Part shown: positions 1-6,063 of the stretch, one piece after another | Layout of the letters: every line of letters begins with the position of its first letter | Numbering within the stretch: the first letter of the stretch is position 1 | Assembly: GCA_023409995.1 (NCBI GenBank) | Contig: JAEYQN010000164.1 | Coordinates: forward strand, 1 to 10,028 | Source: Cyanobacteria bacterium OH_CBB_238 | GTDB lineage: Bacteria; Cyanobacteriota; Vampirovibrionia; Gastranaerophilales; Gastranaerophilaceae | Length of the DNA stretch: 10,028 nucleotides | Direction of reading: 5' to 3' | Made by a program: the position numbers and the translations under genes | Notes under the pieces: generated by a model | The model's database searches: none | What the model was told of the DNA's origin: nothing | The model's input: only the letters and a program-made list of their open reading frames with translations

Positions 1-164
1 TCTTTAACCTGAAAATTCAGTAAGTCACCCTCTTGAATTTCATCTTTAGCTGTTGTTATTTTTTTGTCAGCAACAAGCTCAACCCAAGTATCGGCGAATA
101 CTGGTTTAACAAAAAATAAAACCAGAATAATTGAGACAAGTATTTTATAATTTAGATTTTGCAT
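1..164 (-). CDS. Exported protein of unknown function, N-terminal part (cut by left edge)
   Basis: The first 54 codons of a minus-strand gene are visible, starting at the ATG at 164-162 and still open at base 1. The N-terminus is a clear Sec signal peptide: MQNLNYK, then a hydrophobic stretch ILVSIILVLFFV, then KPVFA with a likely cleavage after residue 24, followed by DTWVELVADKKITT. The start lies 20 bp inside the 3' end of the protease gene upstream, so the two are probably translated together; an AAAAGG about 13 nt upstream is a poor ribosome site, which fits coupling. The mature protein is too short here to recognise a family. Its pairing with a secreted or membrane-anchored protease suggests a shared extracytoplasmic location (inference). 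Confidence 0.75.
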   Translation of the reverse strand, partial: MQNLNYKILVSIILVLFFVKPVFADTWVELVADKKITTAKDEIQEGDLLNFQVK

Positions 165-888
165 CAGTTTTTTGTTGCCTTTTCTTTTCTTTTTCCAGCT
201 TCTTTTGCTCATATTCTTTTATGTCTCTACTCATCGCTCTTTTAAAATTCACATAATGAATGTTCGATGTCATTTGAGAGCTTAATGCCCAAGGATATTT
301 TACACTTATATATTTATACATAGCCATTAGTCTTTTAGATGTTTTTGGATGAGATAAGCCAAAATCCCACTGAGTTTCTGGCATCCACTTATTTTGAGAT
401 GTAATTGCTGCAACCGGATTATAACCAGACTTGACCATCAAATCGATTCCCATAAGATCTGATTTATATTCATAGTGTTTTGAATTAAAGCGATTAGCCA
501 TCCAGGCAGGCAGACCACCATACGCATCTAGCGAATGAGAAATTTCATGCCCAAGAATAAAAGCTAACTCATCATCATTATCTATATATGGCAATAAACC
601 TTGATGAATAGTAACGACCTTCGTAAAAGAAGTAGAATCAGCATTTATAACTTTATCTCTAGAAAATTGAAAAGGAACTCTTTTATTTATTGAATTATCG
701 AATAATAACTTTGAACCGATATTAATAATTTTCTCTTCATATTTTCCATTTTTTTGCCAAAAATTATCCATAGAAATACTATCTTCATTGTCAATATTAA
801 CAAAGGTAGAAGTACTCACTGAAAGTGCGTTAGATGGCAATGAACAAGCCAAAACAGCAACCATAACCCAAAAATATTTCTTAATCAT
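145..888 (-). CDS. M48-like zinc metalloprotease, exported or lipoprotein
   Basis: A 247-residue protein carrying the zinc-protease motif HEISH (residues 114-118; bases 535-549) and, 22 residues later, EYKSD, whose Glu (residue 140) is the expected third zinc ligand, followed by the G-x-x-x-M-x-x-x-G-Y-N-P pattern typical of the M48/BepA/Oma1-type families. The spacing between the two motifs is short for M48, so this is a compact member. An in-frame ATG lies 33 bp upstream (921), but I prefer 888: it has a good GGAGAA ribosome site at 893-898, and the best promoter would start transcription near 905, inside the longer version. The N-terminus MIKKYFWVMVAVLACSLPSNA is a signal peptide. VLAC is an imperfect lipobox (Leu at -2), so either lipid attachment or cleavage after SNA is possible. 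M48 proteases of this kind usually degrade or refold envelope proteins. It overlaps the next exported gene by 20 bp. Confidence 0.85.
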   Translation of the reverse strand: MIKKYFWVMVAVLACSLPSNALSVSTSTFVNIDNEDSISMDNFWQKNGKYEEKIINIGSKLLFDNSINKRVPFQFSRDKVINADSTSFTKVVTIHQGLLPYIDNDDELAFILGHEISHSLDAYGGLPAWMANRFNSKHYEYKSDLMGIDLMVKSGYNPVAAITSQNKWMPETQWDFGLSHPKTSKRLMAMYKYISVKYPWALSSQMTSNIHYVNFKRAMSRDIKEYEQKKLEKEKKRQQKTDAKSKL

Positions 889-911
889 CCTATTCTCCAA
901 TCTAATATTGA

Positions 912-940
912 ATTTTAACAATATTAAAATTTATATTCAA
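912..940 (-). promoter_or_regulatory. Predicted promoter of the M48-like protease gene
   Basis: Read on the minus strand, TTGAAT (940-935) and TAAAAT (917-912) are separated by exactly 17 bp, and TG sits one base before the -10 (extended -10). Transcription would start near 905, giving a leader of about 17 nt that holds the GGAGAA ribosome site. This also argues for the ATG at 888 rather than the one at 921. Confidence 0.5.
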
Positions 941-1069
941 AGTTTTAACATTTCTTACTAAAAAATTCTCTTTATATTACAATAGGTAAATAGTCGAACA
1001 AATAACATTAAATTTTAGCAATAATAACAATTCACCAAACTCTATAAATTTAAAAACAAAGAGAATAAA

Positions 1070-2779
1070 ATGCTAAGAATCGGAAACTTTAATAACAACA
1101 CAGTAAATTTCAAACAAGCAAGTATAAATATAATGGCATTTAGCGACACCCATGGTGATCTTAATGGCATTATTCCTCTATATCAAAATTTTCATGAAAA
1201 CAGCAAAGATATTTTTCAAAATCAAAACGATAAATCAACATTAAACTTGATGACTGTAGTTGGTGATTGGTTTATGAACCCTGATCAAAAAGGCTATCTA
1301 ACTGATCCCTCAAAAACAAGTGGTGATTATCAGGCAGAATTTTTCAATGCCTTCATTAAAAATGCAAAATCATTGATTCCAAATCTAAAAGTACTATATA
1401 CTCCAGGAAACCATTGCTTGGATGGTGGAGCAAAAACATTGGTTGAACATGTACAGAAGTTAGATTTAGACTGTATAATCTCTAACGCAAATCTTAGCGA
1501 AGAGTCAACTTTGATTAACGAAATACCTTTAGAAAACCGCAAAAAATTCAATGAATTTAAAATATTAGAAGTACAAGACGATAAAGATAAAAGCTTGATT
1601 CATAAAGTTCTAGTTCTTGGAATTTCGCCAATTAATATAAACTATTTGGTAAAAGAGGACATAAGCGGTCTAAATTTATTTGGAACAAATAATAAAAAAG
1701 AAGCTGATATGACAGATGATGACACTAAAATAACGGCCGAAGCTCTCAACAAGATCATTTTAGAATTCAAAAAGAATAACCAAAGTTCCGGAGTGATATT
1801 GATGTGCCACTCTGGCGAACCGGTGTCAAAAGCTATTGCAAATGAAGTTGCAGATATTGACCTAATTTTAAATGCACATGATCATTTGGATAAAATCTCT
1901 TATGTAAATAATAAGTTTGGAACAAAAACAAAAATAATATCTCTATCACAAAATGGGCATAAACTTGAAAAAGTAAATCTACATTTTAATGATAGTGGAA
2001 TCAAGTCAGTAACAACACAAAGTTATTACACTGACTTTGAAAAACCACAGCAAGATAATCCCCTAAAAATAATGTATGACAGACTCTTTAAAAAAGACTT
2101 AGACCCTTTAGTAAAAATACATGATCAAAAGAACAGAAGTGAACTAGCGATAGATGATATACGATACCAAAATAATGATCTTGCAAACTTTTGTACTGAT
2201 ACTATCTTATCTGAAATTCACAAAAAAAACCCGGAAGTAAATGTATTTTTCATGCCTTCAACAGCATTTAGAGAAAATTTGCCAACTTCTAATAAAAGGG
2301 CTGTAACAAATCTCGACTTAATAAGTTTATTAAAAGGCATTGCTGGAGATAATTCGAATGTAATGATAGGAAAAATGACCGGAAAAACTCTTGCTGGTTT
2401 TTTAGCAGAAAATATTTCTGATAATTTAAGAAGTCCAAGTAGAAATGCAATAATTCAACCCTCAGGATTGAACATAAACAGAACAGCAATATCACAAAAA
2501 GTTGCTCAAGGAGCAAATCTATGTAGAAGTGATGCGGAACTTATATATGAATTTGTAAAAATTCAAAACTCTAATGGCAAATATGAGAGCATAAGCCCCA
2601 ATATTGAATATACAATTGCACTGCCTCAAAAATTGTTTGTAAAATCAACAAATAATGAATTTAAAAAAGAGGGTAGATCCTTTTCAAATACACAAACTAT
2701 GATATCAGAATATTTTCGTAATAATATACTCAATAGCAAGAGTGAAATTGATTTAAAAATAGATAACCGAATTGTTTAA
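1070..2779 (+). CDS. 5'-nucleotidase/UshA-like metallophosphatase without signal peptide
   Basis: A 569-residue two-domain phosphoesterase. The N-terminal calcineurin-like domain has the full metal-binding set: FSDTHGD (D26, H28), VVGDW (D66), TPGNH (N114, H115), MCHSGE (H247) and AHDH (H270, H272). The C-terminal half (about 330-550) resembles the 5'-nucleotidase C domain that binds the nucleotide base, with the order DLANFCTDTIL, FMPSTAFRENLP, LDLISLLKGI, MTGKTLAGFLAENI. Family members remove phosphate from nucleotides or related esters in a dimetal site; the exact substrate cannot be read from the sequence. Most relatives are exported, but here there is no signal peptide: the chain starts MLRIGNFNNNTVNFKQ and enters the first beta strand at about residue 19. 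A weak AAAGAGAA ribosome site lies 5-7 nt before the ATG. I found no convincing promoter in 889-1069. The stop codon lies in the loop of a terminator hairpin. Confidence 0.88.
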   Translation: MLRIGNFNNNTVNFKQASINIMAFSDTHGDLNGIIPLYQNFHENSKDIFQNQNDKSTLNLMTVVGDWFMNPDQKGYLTDPSKTSGDYQAEFFNAFIKNAKSLIPNLKVLYTPGNHCLDGGAKTLVEHVQKLDLDCIISNANLSEESTLINEIPLENRKKFNEFKILEVQDDKDKSLIHKVLVLGISPININYLVKEDISGLNLFGTNNKKEADMTDDDTKITAEALNKIILEFKKNNQSSGVILMCHSGEPVSKAIANEVADIDLILNAHDHLDKISYVNNKFGTKTKIISLSQNGHKLEKVNLHFNDSGIKSVTTQSYYTDFEKPQQDNPLKIMYDRLFKKDLDPLVKIHDQKNRSELAIDDIRYQNNDLANFCTDTILSEIHKKNPEVNVFFMPSTAFRENLPTSNKRAVTNLDLISLLKGIAGDNSNVMIGKMTGKTLAGFLAENISDNLRSPSRNAIIQPSGLNINRTAISQKVAQGANLCRSDAELIYEFVKIQNSNGKYESISPNIEYTIALPQKLFVKSTNNEFKKEGRSFSNTQTMISEYFRNNILNSKSEIDLKIDNRIV

Positions 2780-2794
2780 ATCCAACAATTCGGT
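2766..2794. terminator. Bidirectional terminator hairpin between convergent genes
   Basis: ACCGAATTGTT (2766-2776) and AACAATTCGGT (2784-2794) form a perfect 11-bp stem with a 7-nt loop. The loop begins with the TAA stop codon of the nucleotidase gene. The U-tract is poor on the plus side; on the minus side TTTTT appears a few bases after the stem. It separates the plus-strand nucleotidase from the minus-strand gene that ends at 2828. Confidence 0.6.
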
Positions 2795-2827
2795 ATATTA
2801 AAATTTATAAAACATCTATCGATTAGA

Positions 2828-4564
2828 CTAAGCTACAGCTTTCTTCTTTTCTTCAACTATTTGTTTTTCATACACATCTAACGTGGATAGCTTAGACGAT
2901 TTTGTGTATTTTTCCCTAAAGAAATACTGAATTTTTGGAAGGATATATGCTGTACTTATACTACATAAAGCAAGATTCAATGCGATACTACCTCTTTTTG
3001 TATTTAATGCCTTTTTCAAGAATTTTTCCACTTCTTCTTTTGTACCTTTTGATAAGGCTTTTTCAACAAATTCAGACATTGAAGTATTCAATGATTTTAT
3101 TGCCTTTGTATCAATTTTTTGAAACGGATTAATGACATCCTCAACTAAATCAATTAATCCAACTTTTTGAGCAGCTTTCAATGTTGGGTTTATAAATTCG
3201 AAATGACTAGCTCCTGTCTTAGAATCCTTAATTAATTCAAGACCTTTTTTTGCTCCATCTTTAATTTCGAACTGTTTGTTTATAAAGTTTAGTATAGATT
3301 TTTCATCACTACCGTCAAAAGCCAGCAACGATTTTTTCAATGCTGTTTGTTCTTTTTGGGGAGACGCTGCAAGTGATTTAACTTTGTCATGGAATCCTGT
3401 ATCTTCTAATATTTTAGAATCTAACTTAATAGGCATTCCAAGAGCACCTGCTAATTTTTCAAGCCCATTAGCAACAACTCTTCCACCTAAATATATGAAA
3501 AATACTATTCCCGCTTCTTTGATTCCTTTTTCAATTTTTTGAGCAGGCCCTATTGCTGTAGCAATTCTTCCACCGGAAATCCCTGCATCAAGAATAGCCT
3601 GGTTAGTTACATCATTATTAAATATATTAACCAATGCTTGAGAAAAAGCTCCTTTAAATGCTGGTGAAGCTGGTTTTTGAATTTGTCCCGAGAACGTGGC
3701 AAAAACACCTTCTGACTTAGATCCAAAATTATGAGATGATTCGCTGATTGCAACAAGTTGAGCTTTATGCTCATCTTCTCTATCTTGTCTATAAATAGAT
3801 TTTGTAACTTTTTGAATAAATTTAGGTAAAATAAATCCAACCATTGCAAGAGGTATTATTGTTGAAACTACCATTTTTCCTGCTTGTGTTTTTTTAAATT
3901 TGGATTGATCAGCTAAAATTTTATCAGCTCCCTCAACTATTTTTTTTAATGTTGAGCTTGATTCAGCAGTTTGTCTAATACTTTCAATGTTGTTTTTCAA
4001 TGACTGTTCTGGAACCAACGCATCAAGTTTCTTAAAAAATTTAGCCAATTTTTTATTGTTTTCTGCGAACGGTCTCATGCTTGAAAAACCGTCTTTAATA
4101 GACATTAGAGAAGTATTGGAATCAACATTAACAGAATCAAATGCTTTCTGTAAATCAGGATTATTCTTAACTAATGACTTAATTTTATTTGTAATTTTAG
4201 CTACATAAGCAGGTGATTCATCAACCAACAAATTAAGATTAGTATCTGCAAGAACTCTTTTTCCACTTTTATCAAAAGTAGAGCCCATTTCTTCAATAGC
4301 TCCAAGCTTATGAATATTGTTAGTAACAAATCTATCATACAAATTTTTTAAAAGAGGGATACCGCCAATCCAAACTAAAGAAGTTAAATTTTCTTCAAGA
4401 AAGGCTTCTCTTGCATCATACATGCCAAATTTGTGACCATTTTTCGATCCTTCTTTGTATGCCATGGCGACTCTGCCAGTGTTATCAATAGAATCTTTAA
4501 ATATTATAGGGGAAAGAGAGGAATTGTTTCCTAGTGCTGAAAAAATTGTTGTTGCGTTTATCAT
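2828..4564 (-). CDS. Large membrane-associated protein of unknown function, with internal duplication
   Basis: I recognise no named domain in this 578-residue protein. Hydrophobic segments likely to cross or enter the membrane lie at about 62-78, 230-252, 346-375 and 525-547. Two are related: KFKKTQAGKMVVS...GFILPKFIQKV (222-253) and KFLKKALNTKRGSIALN...AYILPKIQYFF (514-549) share a basic run, a hydrophobic helix and an ILPK turn, suggesting an internal duplication. Helical, Lys-rich stretches fill the rest, and the C-terminus is charged (EEKKKAVA). There is no signal peptide; the N-terminus is MINATTIFSALGNNSSLSP. In style it resembles large uncharacterised proteins I associate with Gastranaerophilales, which is a memory-based impression. 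The GGAGAA site (4577-4582) lies 12 nt from the ATG, farther than usual, and an in-frame TAA (9 nt upstream) rules out an earlier start. Upstream on the same strand are a 26-codon ORF and an attenuator-like leader. Confidence 0.8.
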   Translation of the reverse strand: MINATTIFSALGNNSSLSPIIFKDSIDNTGRVAMAYKEGSKNGHKFGMYDAREAFLEENLTSLVWIGGIPLLKNLYDRFVTNNIHKLGAIEEMGSTFDKSGKRVLADTNLNLLVDESPAYVAKITNKIKSLVKNNPDLQKAFDSVNVDSNTSLMSIKDGFSSMRPFAENNKKLAKFFKKLDALVPEQSLKNNIESIRQTAESSSTLKKIVEGADKILADQSKFKKTQAGKMVVSTIIPLAMVGFILPKFIQKVTKSIYRQDREDEHKAQLVAISESSHNFGSKSEGVFATFSGQIQKPASPAFKGAFSQALVNIFNNDVTNQAILDAGISGGRIATAIGPAQKIEKGIKEAGIVFFIYLGGRVVANGLEKLAGALGMPIKLDSKILEDTGFHDKVKSLAASPQKEQTALKKSLLAFDGSDEKSILNFINKQFEIKDGAKKGLELIKDSKTGASHFEFINPTLKAAQKVGLIDLVEDVINPFQKIDTKAIKSLNTSMSEFVEKALSKGTKEEVEKFLKKALNTKRGSIALNLALCSISTAYILPKIQYFFREKYTKSSKLSTLDVYEKQIVEEKKKAVA

Positions 4565-4576
4565 AAAATATACTTA

Positions 4577-4582
4577 TTCTCC
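4577..4582 (-). promoter_or_regulatory. Distant ribosome binding site of the 578-aa gene
   Basis: GGAGAA on the minus strand, 12 nt before the ATG at 4564. The usual gap is 5-9 nt, so initiation may be inefficient or coupled to the small ORF whose stop codon lies 30 bp upstream of this ATG. Confidence 0.45.
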
Positions 4583-4594
4583 AAAGCTTGTGTA

Positions 4595-4675
4595 TTACAA
4601 GCCCCAAACTAAATTCATTAATTCGACAATTGGGGCATTTGCCTTTTCTAGTATATTTCGTCGGTTATTTCTCAT
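4595..4675 (-). CDS. Probable small protein, 26 residues, upstream of the 578-aa gene
   Basis: A short ORF with a good AAAAGG ribosome site 8 nt before its ATG (4675-4673) and a TAA stop at 4597-4595, 30 bp before the start of the 578-aa gene on the same strand. The peptide starts MRNNRRNILEKANAPIVEL and ends MNLVWGL: a basic head followed by an amphipathic, then hydrophobic, stretch that could lie on a membrane. The GCCCCAA/TTGGGGC inverted repeat falls within it. I know no family for it. It could be a true small membrane protein acting with the larger one, a leader ORF that couples translation, or chance. The ribosome site and co-linear position make me favour a translated ORF. Confidence 0.5.
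   Translation of the reverse strand: MRNNRRNILEKANAPIVELMNLVWGL
4601..4636 (-). repeat. Inverted repeat in the small ORF, 7-bp arms
   Basis: GCCCCAA (4601-4607) and TTGGGGC (4630-4636) form a GC-rich stem in otherwise AT-rich DNA, with a 22-nt interior that can make a further AATT/AATT pairing. In the minus-strand mRNA the stem ends 18 nt before the GGAG of the 578-aa gene, so ribosomes translating the small ORF would have to open it. There is no U-tract, so a terminator is unlikely. Confidence 0.45.
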
Positions 4676-4758
4676 TTTGATTTCCTTTTCTTTTTTATAA
4701 GTATAAGTTGTATTAAAAATTGCCTTAAAATTCAGATATATTATTATTTTGATACAAA

Positions 4759-4786
4759 AAGCCTCCTGAAATTTTTCAGAAGGCTT
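4759..4786 (-). terminator. Intrinsic terminator in the leader of the 578-aa gene (attenuator candidate)
   Basis: On the minus strand AAGCCT (4786 side AAGCCTTCTGAA) folds with TTCAGGAGGCTT: 11 paired bases with a single A/C mismatch, an AAAT tetraloop, and a run of five T's immediately after. This is a classical intrinsic terminator pointing toward the 578-aa gene, yet no annotated minus-strand gene lies upstream of it before 5026. It therefore ends either a short leader transcript or a small RNA. Confidence 0.75.
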
Positions 4787-4839
4787 AAAATAATATTACA
4801 TACCAAAAAATGGTATTGCTAACATTAGCAAAGCCTTCT
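4778..4839 (-). promoter_or_regulatory. Candidate antiterminator pairing with two internal hairpins
   Basis: AGAAGGCTT in the minus-strand RNA (4839-4831) is perfectly complementary over 9 nt to AAGCCTTCT (4786-4778), the 5' arm of the terminator. If the two pair, the terminator cannot form. Between them lie two hairpins: TTGCTA-ATGT-TAGCAA (about 4831-4816) and ATACCA-TTTTT-TGGTAT (4816-4800). The closed form would be a three-way junction. It matches no riboswitch consensus I know (cobalamin, TPP, SAM, T-box, ZTP, fluoride and preQ1 were considered). Confidence 0.45.
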
Positions 4840-4882
4840 AGTTTGTACGGAAACAGCGTTTTTGGTAAGTTCTAATTCTCAT
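4838..4882 (-). other. Possible 14-codon leader peptide ahead of the attenuator
   Basis: A minus-strand ATG at 4882 opens MRIRTYQKRCFRTN followed by TAG (4840-4838). The stop codon overlaps the antiterminator segment, as expected of a translated attenuator leader, and four of fourteen codons are Arg. The ribosome site is weak (GAAAG). This is a hypothesis, not an established gene. Confidence 0.25.
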
Positions 4883-4937
4883 TTCAATCTTTCATGTATA
4901 AAACTACAAGATATAGTTAACCATAATCTCTTAATTT

Positions 4938-4949
4938 TGTCTATAGACA
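4938..4949. repeat. 12-bp perfect palindrome TGTCTATAGACA
   Basis: A perfect dyad between the leader of the minus-strand gene and the promoter of the plus-strand gene. Its length and place fit an operator for a dimeric repressor, but I recognise no regulator's consensus in it. Confidence 0.35.
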
Positions 4950-4990
4950 CCCATCTGTTTTGTGAAATTTTATTAAAACAAGATCAGAAT

Positions 4991-5019
4991 TTTACAGATA
5001 ACCATATTTAGTTTATGGT
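4991..5019 (+). promoter_or_regulatory. Predicted promoter of the gtrA-like gene, giving a leaderless mRNA
   Basis: TTTACA (4991-4996) and TATGGT (5014-5019) are spaced by 17 bp. The ATG at 5026 begins 7 nt after the -10, where transcription should start, so the message would have no leader. This agrees with the absence of a Shine-Dalgarno sequence before the ATG. Confidence 0.45.
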
Positions 5020-5025
5020 TAAAAT

Positions 5026-5487
5026 ATGAAAATACCAAAAGAATTTATAAAATATTGCTTAGTAGGCATGATTAACACATTAGCAGGAATCTCTACTGCA
5101 TATATTTGTCTAAATATACTTTCTCAATCATATTTAGTTTCAACAACAGCTGCATATATAACAGGAATTATCGTATCGTTTACGCTAAATAAAGTTTTCA
5201 CATTTACTAATAAAAGTAAAAAAATTGCATTATTGTTTTTTAAATTTGTAATCACAATGCTACCAAGCTACGCTCTATCATATTATTTAGGATGGTTACT
5301 ATCCAGACTCTTTGAAAAATTCAATTTCTATATAGCAATTGAAAAATTTGCAGGACTAACTTTTAACATCTCTGAACAAAAAGTCAGTGATAATATTGCG
5401 ATTATAATATCAATGACTATTTATCTCATACTAGGATATGCAATAAACAAATATATAATATTTACACATAAAAAAAGTAAGCCCTAA
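5026..5487 (+). CDS. GtrA-family integral membrane protein
   Basis: A 153-residue protein, close to the usual GtrA length, with four predicted membrane helices at about 10-30, 38-56, 67-93 and 123-145. The two family signatures are present: FTLNKVFTFTNK after helix 2 (52-63) and NKYIIFTHKK at the end (141-150). GtrA-like proteins are thought to help move lipid-linked sugars such as undecaprenyl-phosphate glucose across the inner membrane for cell-surface glycosylation; no glycosyltransferase partner is visible here, so the substrate is unknown. There is no ribosome site before the ATG, and a promoter is placed for leaderless transcription. The stop codon lies in the loop of the following terminator. 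Confidence 0.9.
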   Translation: MKIPKEFIKYCLVGMINTLAGISTAYICLNILSQSYLVSTTAAYITGIIVSFTLNKVFTFTNKSKKIALLFFKFVITMLPSYALSYYLGWLLSRLFEKFNFYIAIEKFAGLTFNISEQKVSDNIAIIISMTIYLILGYAINKYIIFTHKKSKP

Positions 5488-5500
5488 AACTTACTTTTTT
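5471..5500. terminator. Bidirectional terminator between gtrA-like gene and rplI
   Basis: AAAAAAGTAAG (5471-5481) and CTTACTTTTTT (5490-5500) form a perfect 11-bp stem with an 8-nt loop, and each strand reads into a run of T's after the stem. The TAA of the gtrA-like gene (5485-5487) is in the loop. It can stop both converging transcripts. Confidence 0.8.
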
Positions 5501-5521
5501 AATCATAATAATTTAATACTA

Positions 5522-6019
5522 TTATTCTTCTTCTGAAGTTGTTTCTTCTTCAACTTCTTCCTTTAAAACTTCAGAAGCAATAACTTTAATACCCAATGTA
5601 GCTTTAACTTTTGACGTTAGCTTAATTAACATTGAGAATTCTCCAACTTTATTAATAGGAGAATCTAAAGAAATACTTTTTCTATCGACTTCAATACCAA
5701 GTTTTTCTTTAACTTCTTCAGCCAGTCTTTTAGTCGTAATTGTACCGAACAATTTTCCGCTTTCACCAGCTCTTGCAGATAATTCAATAAGCGCTAGTTC
5801 TTCGAACTTTTTAGCTAAGTCTAAAGCTTCTGAATGCAATTTTTCTTGTTTTGCTTTAATTCTAGCAATATTTTGTTCTCTATTTTTTACAGCCCCTTTT
5901 GTTGCTTTTTCTGCCATATTTTGTGGTAACAAGAAATTTCTTGCATAGCCATCTTTTACAGTAACCATATCGCCAGCTTCGCCGATATTTTGAACATCTT
6001 TTTTAAGAATGATTTCCAT
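5522..6019 (-). CDS. rplI: 50S ribosomal protein L9
   Basis: A 165-residue L9. The N-terminal rRNA-binding domain is highly typical: MEIILKKDVQNIGEAGDMV, then VKDGYARNFLLPQNMAEKAT at about 21-40. A long charged connecting helix (45-75) follows, then a C-terminal domain with AGESGKLFGTIT (84-95) and a final core at about 125-150. The protein ends in an unusually acidic tail, EEVEEETTSEEE, about 12-15 residues beyond the usual 148-150-residue length. L9 sits at the base of the L1 stalk and helps keep the reading frame. AAGGAG (6026-6031) is an ideal ribosome site 6 nt before the ATG. The common partners rpsF, ssb, rpsR and dnaB are not next to it; it has its own promoter and terminator. Confidence 0.97.
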   Translation of the reverse strand: MEIILKKDVQNIGEAGDMVTVKDGYARNFLLPQNMAEKATKGAVKNREQNIARIKAKQEKLHSEALDLAKKFEELALIELSARAGESGKLFGTITTKRLAEEVKEKLGIEVDRKSISLDSPINKVGEFSMLIKLTSKVKATLGIKVIASEVLKEEVEEETTSEEE

Positions 6020-6063
6020 TTTTATCTCCTTGTTAAATATTAGATTCTAATTCAAGTATTAAA

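Larger units (their letters stand above)
4918..5021. repeat. Three copies of an 8-bp half-site, TAACCATA/TATGGTTA
   Basis: TAACCATA occurs at 4918-4925 and 4999-5006, and its reverse complement TATGGTTA at 5014-5021. The last two form an inverted repeat with a 7-bp spacer that overlaps the predicted -10 of the gtrA-like gene. The first copy also lies in an imperfect palindrome around GTTAAC (4912-4925). The layout fits a dimeric regulator with a proximal operator and an upstream half-site 81 bp away. Confidence 0.45.

Noticed and set aside
919..921. Upstream ATG as the start of the M48-like protease gene
   Set aside because: It has no ribosome site, lies upstream of the predicted transcription start, and puts a charged stretch before an otherwise normal signal peptide.
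889..1069. Plus-strand promoter for the nucleotidase gene
   Set aside because: A TACAAT and a TATAAA are present, but neither has a convincing -35 at 16-18 bp, so none is called.
1330..1551. Minus-strand ORF inside the nucleotidase gene
   Set aside because: It lies within a well-supported plus-strand gene and has no ribosome site or recognisable sequence.
3276..3542. Plus-strand ORF inside the 578-aa gene
   Set aside because: It is a reverse-strand shadow of a longer, better-supported ORF; the same applies to 2935-3132 and 3987-4208.
4455..4700. Plus-strand ORF of 81 codons across the start of the 578-aa gene
   Set aside because: It is antisense to the 5' end of that gene and to the small ORF, has no ribosome site, and its sequence looks like a reverse-strand shadow.
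4787..5000. A tRNA or a known structured RNA such as SRP, 6S or a common riboswitch
   Set aside because: No cloverleaf, SRP loop or known riboswitch core sequence is visible; only the generic switch layout is reported.
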